Shown piece by piece: positions 15,441 through 16,565 of a DNA stretch of 16,565 nt (its first letter is position 1; every line of letters starts with the position of its first letter). This DNA is from an uncultured Verrucomicrobiota bacterium (GTDB taxonomy: Bacteria > Verrucomicrobiota > Verrucomicrobiae > Verrucomicrobiales > DEV007): NCBI GenBank assembly GCA_902591645.1, contig CACJBM010000052.1:1-16565 (forward strand). The letters run 5' to 3'. The notes beneath the pieces are model-generated. The model saw only the letters and a program-made list of their open reading frames with translations, ran no database searches and had not been told where the DNA came from. Made by a program: the position numbers and the translations under genes.

Positions 15441-16565
15441 AATTTCTGCAAAAATCTCTTAATGCCAAATTAACTAAATCTGACCTACTTATTGTTTTTG
15501 GTTGCCATGGTAAAAAAATCAAACTTCCTCAGGGAGTTAAGGTTCCGGTCAGTGCCTTAGAGTCATTTGCCTGCGACTCTGGTCAAAAGAGAATAACAGA
15601 TTCGATCAAGGGGCCCTTTCAACAAGTTCTGATGGTTGGATTAGGTGAACCCAAAAAAATAGATGCAGAAAATGTTCGTCGTGCCGCGGCTATCGCTGTG
15701 AAAGAGGCTAGGGAAAATAAACTGGGATCTATAACTTATTGGGCATCTAAAAATTATGGTTTTGATGCGAGCCTTTTTGGACAGGCTTTAGCAGAAGGTG
15801 CCGTGATGGGTTCATACCGGTTAGATGACTTTAAAAAAGGCACGGGGGACTTAAAAAAAGTTACGTTTCATACCGGAGAAATTATCAAAAGAGGGGCCAA
15901 GCGTGGCATTGCAATAGGAAATGGGAATTGCCTTGCCAGACGTTTGCAAGATACTCCTGCCAATAAAATGCGGCCCCGTGATCTGGTGAGAGAGGCGCGC
16001 AAAATTGCGAAAAATTCAGTCAGTATTTCTGTGAAAGTTTTTGATGAAAGCGCGATGAAAAAGATGAGCATGGGGTCATTGCTTTCCGTCTCTGAAGGTT
16101 CGTCCGAGCCAGCTTATTTAATCCATTTGATTCATCGACCAAAGGCCAAGACTGGGAAGAAGGTTTGTTTTGTAGGCAAGGGTTTAACCTTTGATTCTGG
16201 TGGCATTAGTCTTAAGCCTTCAGGAAAGATGCACGAGATGAAATATGATATGTCCGGAGGCGCTGCAGTGCTTGGTGTTTTTGATGCCCTCTCTTCAATT
16301 AACTCAGATGTTGAAGTTCACGGACTGATTCCGGCTTCGGAAAATCTTCCTGACGGTAAAGCCACTAAGCCCGGGGATTTGGTCACTGCCTATAATGGTC
16401 TCAAGATTGAGGTTTTGAATACTGACGCTGAGGGGCGATTAATCCTTGCCGATGCGCTAGCTTATGCCGCTAAAAAGATCCGTCCTGATGCGATGGTAGA
16501 TCTCGCCACTCTGACTGGTGCAGTTGTCGTTGCTCTGGGCCACGAAATTACAGGAGTCATGGGGA
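15437..16565 (+). CDS. pepA: Leucyl aminopeptidase (M17), 3' partial
   Basis: Cytosolic hexameric aminopeptidase that releases N-terminal residues from peptides with two metal ions. The window holds 376 codons of an expected 490 or so, with no stop before the edge. The N-terminal macro-like domain spans about 1-160 and the catalytic domain follows. Metal ligands by family alignment are K248 and D253 (VGKGLTFDSGG), D271 (KYDMSGG), and D330 and E332 (NTDAEGR). The catalytic pair is K260 (SLKPSGK) and R334. The segment to DLATLTGA (355-362) is also typical. The frame is intact and no critical residue is missing. Start ATG 15437 overlaps the stop of a leader ORF and lacks its own ribosome binding site. 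Some M17 members also bind DNA; nothing here shows that. Confidence 0.95.
   Translation, partial: MKFLQKSLNAKLTKSDLLIVFGCHGKKIKLPQGVKVPVSALESFACDSGQKRITDSIKGPFQQVLMVGLGEPKKIDAENVRRAAAIAVKEARENKLGSITYWASKNYGFDASLFGQALAEGAVMGSYRLDDFKKGTGDLKKVTFHTGEIIKRGAKRGIAIGNGNCLARRLQDTPANKMRPRDLVREARKIAKNSVSISVKVFDESAMKKMSMGSLLSVSEGSSEPAYLIHLIHRPKAKTGKKVCFVGKGLTFDSGGISLKPSGKMHEMKYDMSGGAAVLGVFDALSSINSDVEVHGLIPASENLPDGKATKPGDLVTAYNGLKIEVLNTDAEGRLILADALAYAAKKIRPDAMVDLATLTGAVVVALGHEITGVMG

Noticed and set aside
1..16565. Defence island, CRISPR array, prophage or insertion sequence
   Set aside because: No repeat-spacer array, transposase, integrase, terminal inverted repeats or toxin-antitoxin pair was seen; all main genes are housekeeping or exported proteins.

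Overview
The window looks like a bacterial chromosome segment from a Gram-negative marine or environmental lineage. The mix of genes suggests the PVC group, and Verrucomicrobiota is my best guess. This rests on a Ca-binding FG-GAP/ASPIC-UnbV lipoprotein with a thioredoxin-like tail, a secreted PQQ-like propeller starting with the 'DWPNWQGPN' signature, a secreted gingipain-type (clan CD) cysteine-protease-like protein, and a TonB-dependent receptor showing an outer membrane. No 16S or other phylogenetic marker is complete, so the taxon is inference. I see no tRNA, rRNA, CRISPR, IS element or phage gene. No gap between genes exceeds about 160 bases.

Layout. 1-1839 (+): elongation factor G, cut at its 5' end by the window edge and carrying an apparent 19-base deletion near base 154. 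The deletion shifts the frame and removes the NKxD nucleotide-specificity motif. 1885-1918: a strong bidirectional terminator between convergent genes. 1928-4816 (-): one FG-GAP/ASPIC-UnbV lipoprotein frame, interrupted by a single in-frame TGA at 3188-3190. 4919-5857 (+): a short mannonate dehydratase. 5996-7288 (+): Xaa-Pro aminopeptidase. 7446-8966 (+): RhlE-type DEAD-box RNA helicase with a long basic tail. 9105-9599 (+): small secreted protein of unknown function. 9697-11799 (+): TonB-dependent outer-membrane receptor. 11880-13319 (+): secreted C25/clan CD-like protein. 13330-13980 (-): SAM-dependent methyltransferase-like protein, ending 10 bases from its convergent neighbour. 14077-15291 (+): secreted PQQ-like beta-propeller. 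15408-15440 (+): possible leader ORF overlapping by ATGA the start of 15437-16565 (+), a leucyl aminopeptidase cut by the window end.

Most genes appear to be single transcription units, with gaps of 80-160 bases and orientation changes, so no clear multi-gene pathway is encoded here. A loose theme is extracellular polymer and peptide use: secreted protease-like protein, outer-membrane receptor, two metal-dependent peptidases and a uronate-pathway enzyme. The two most notable points are the in-frame TGA in the UnbV-family gene, which is followed at the expected distance by a hairpin resembling a bacterial SECIS element, and the lesion in EF-G. Sequence or assembly error is a serious alternative for both. 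Shine-Dalgarno motifs are weak or absent ahead of most genes; the clearest ones precede a CTG codon (9093) and a 10-codon leader ORF (15408).
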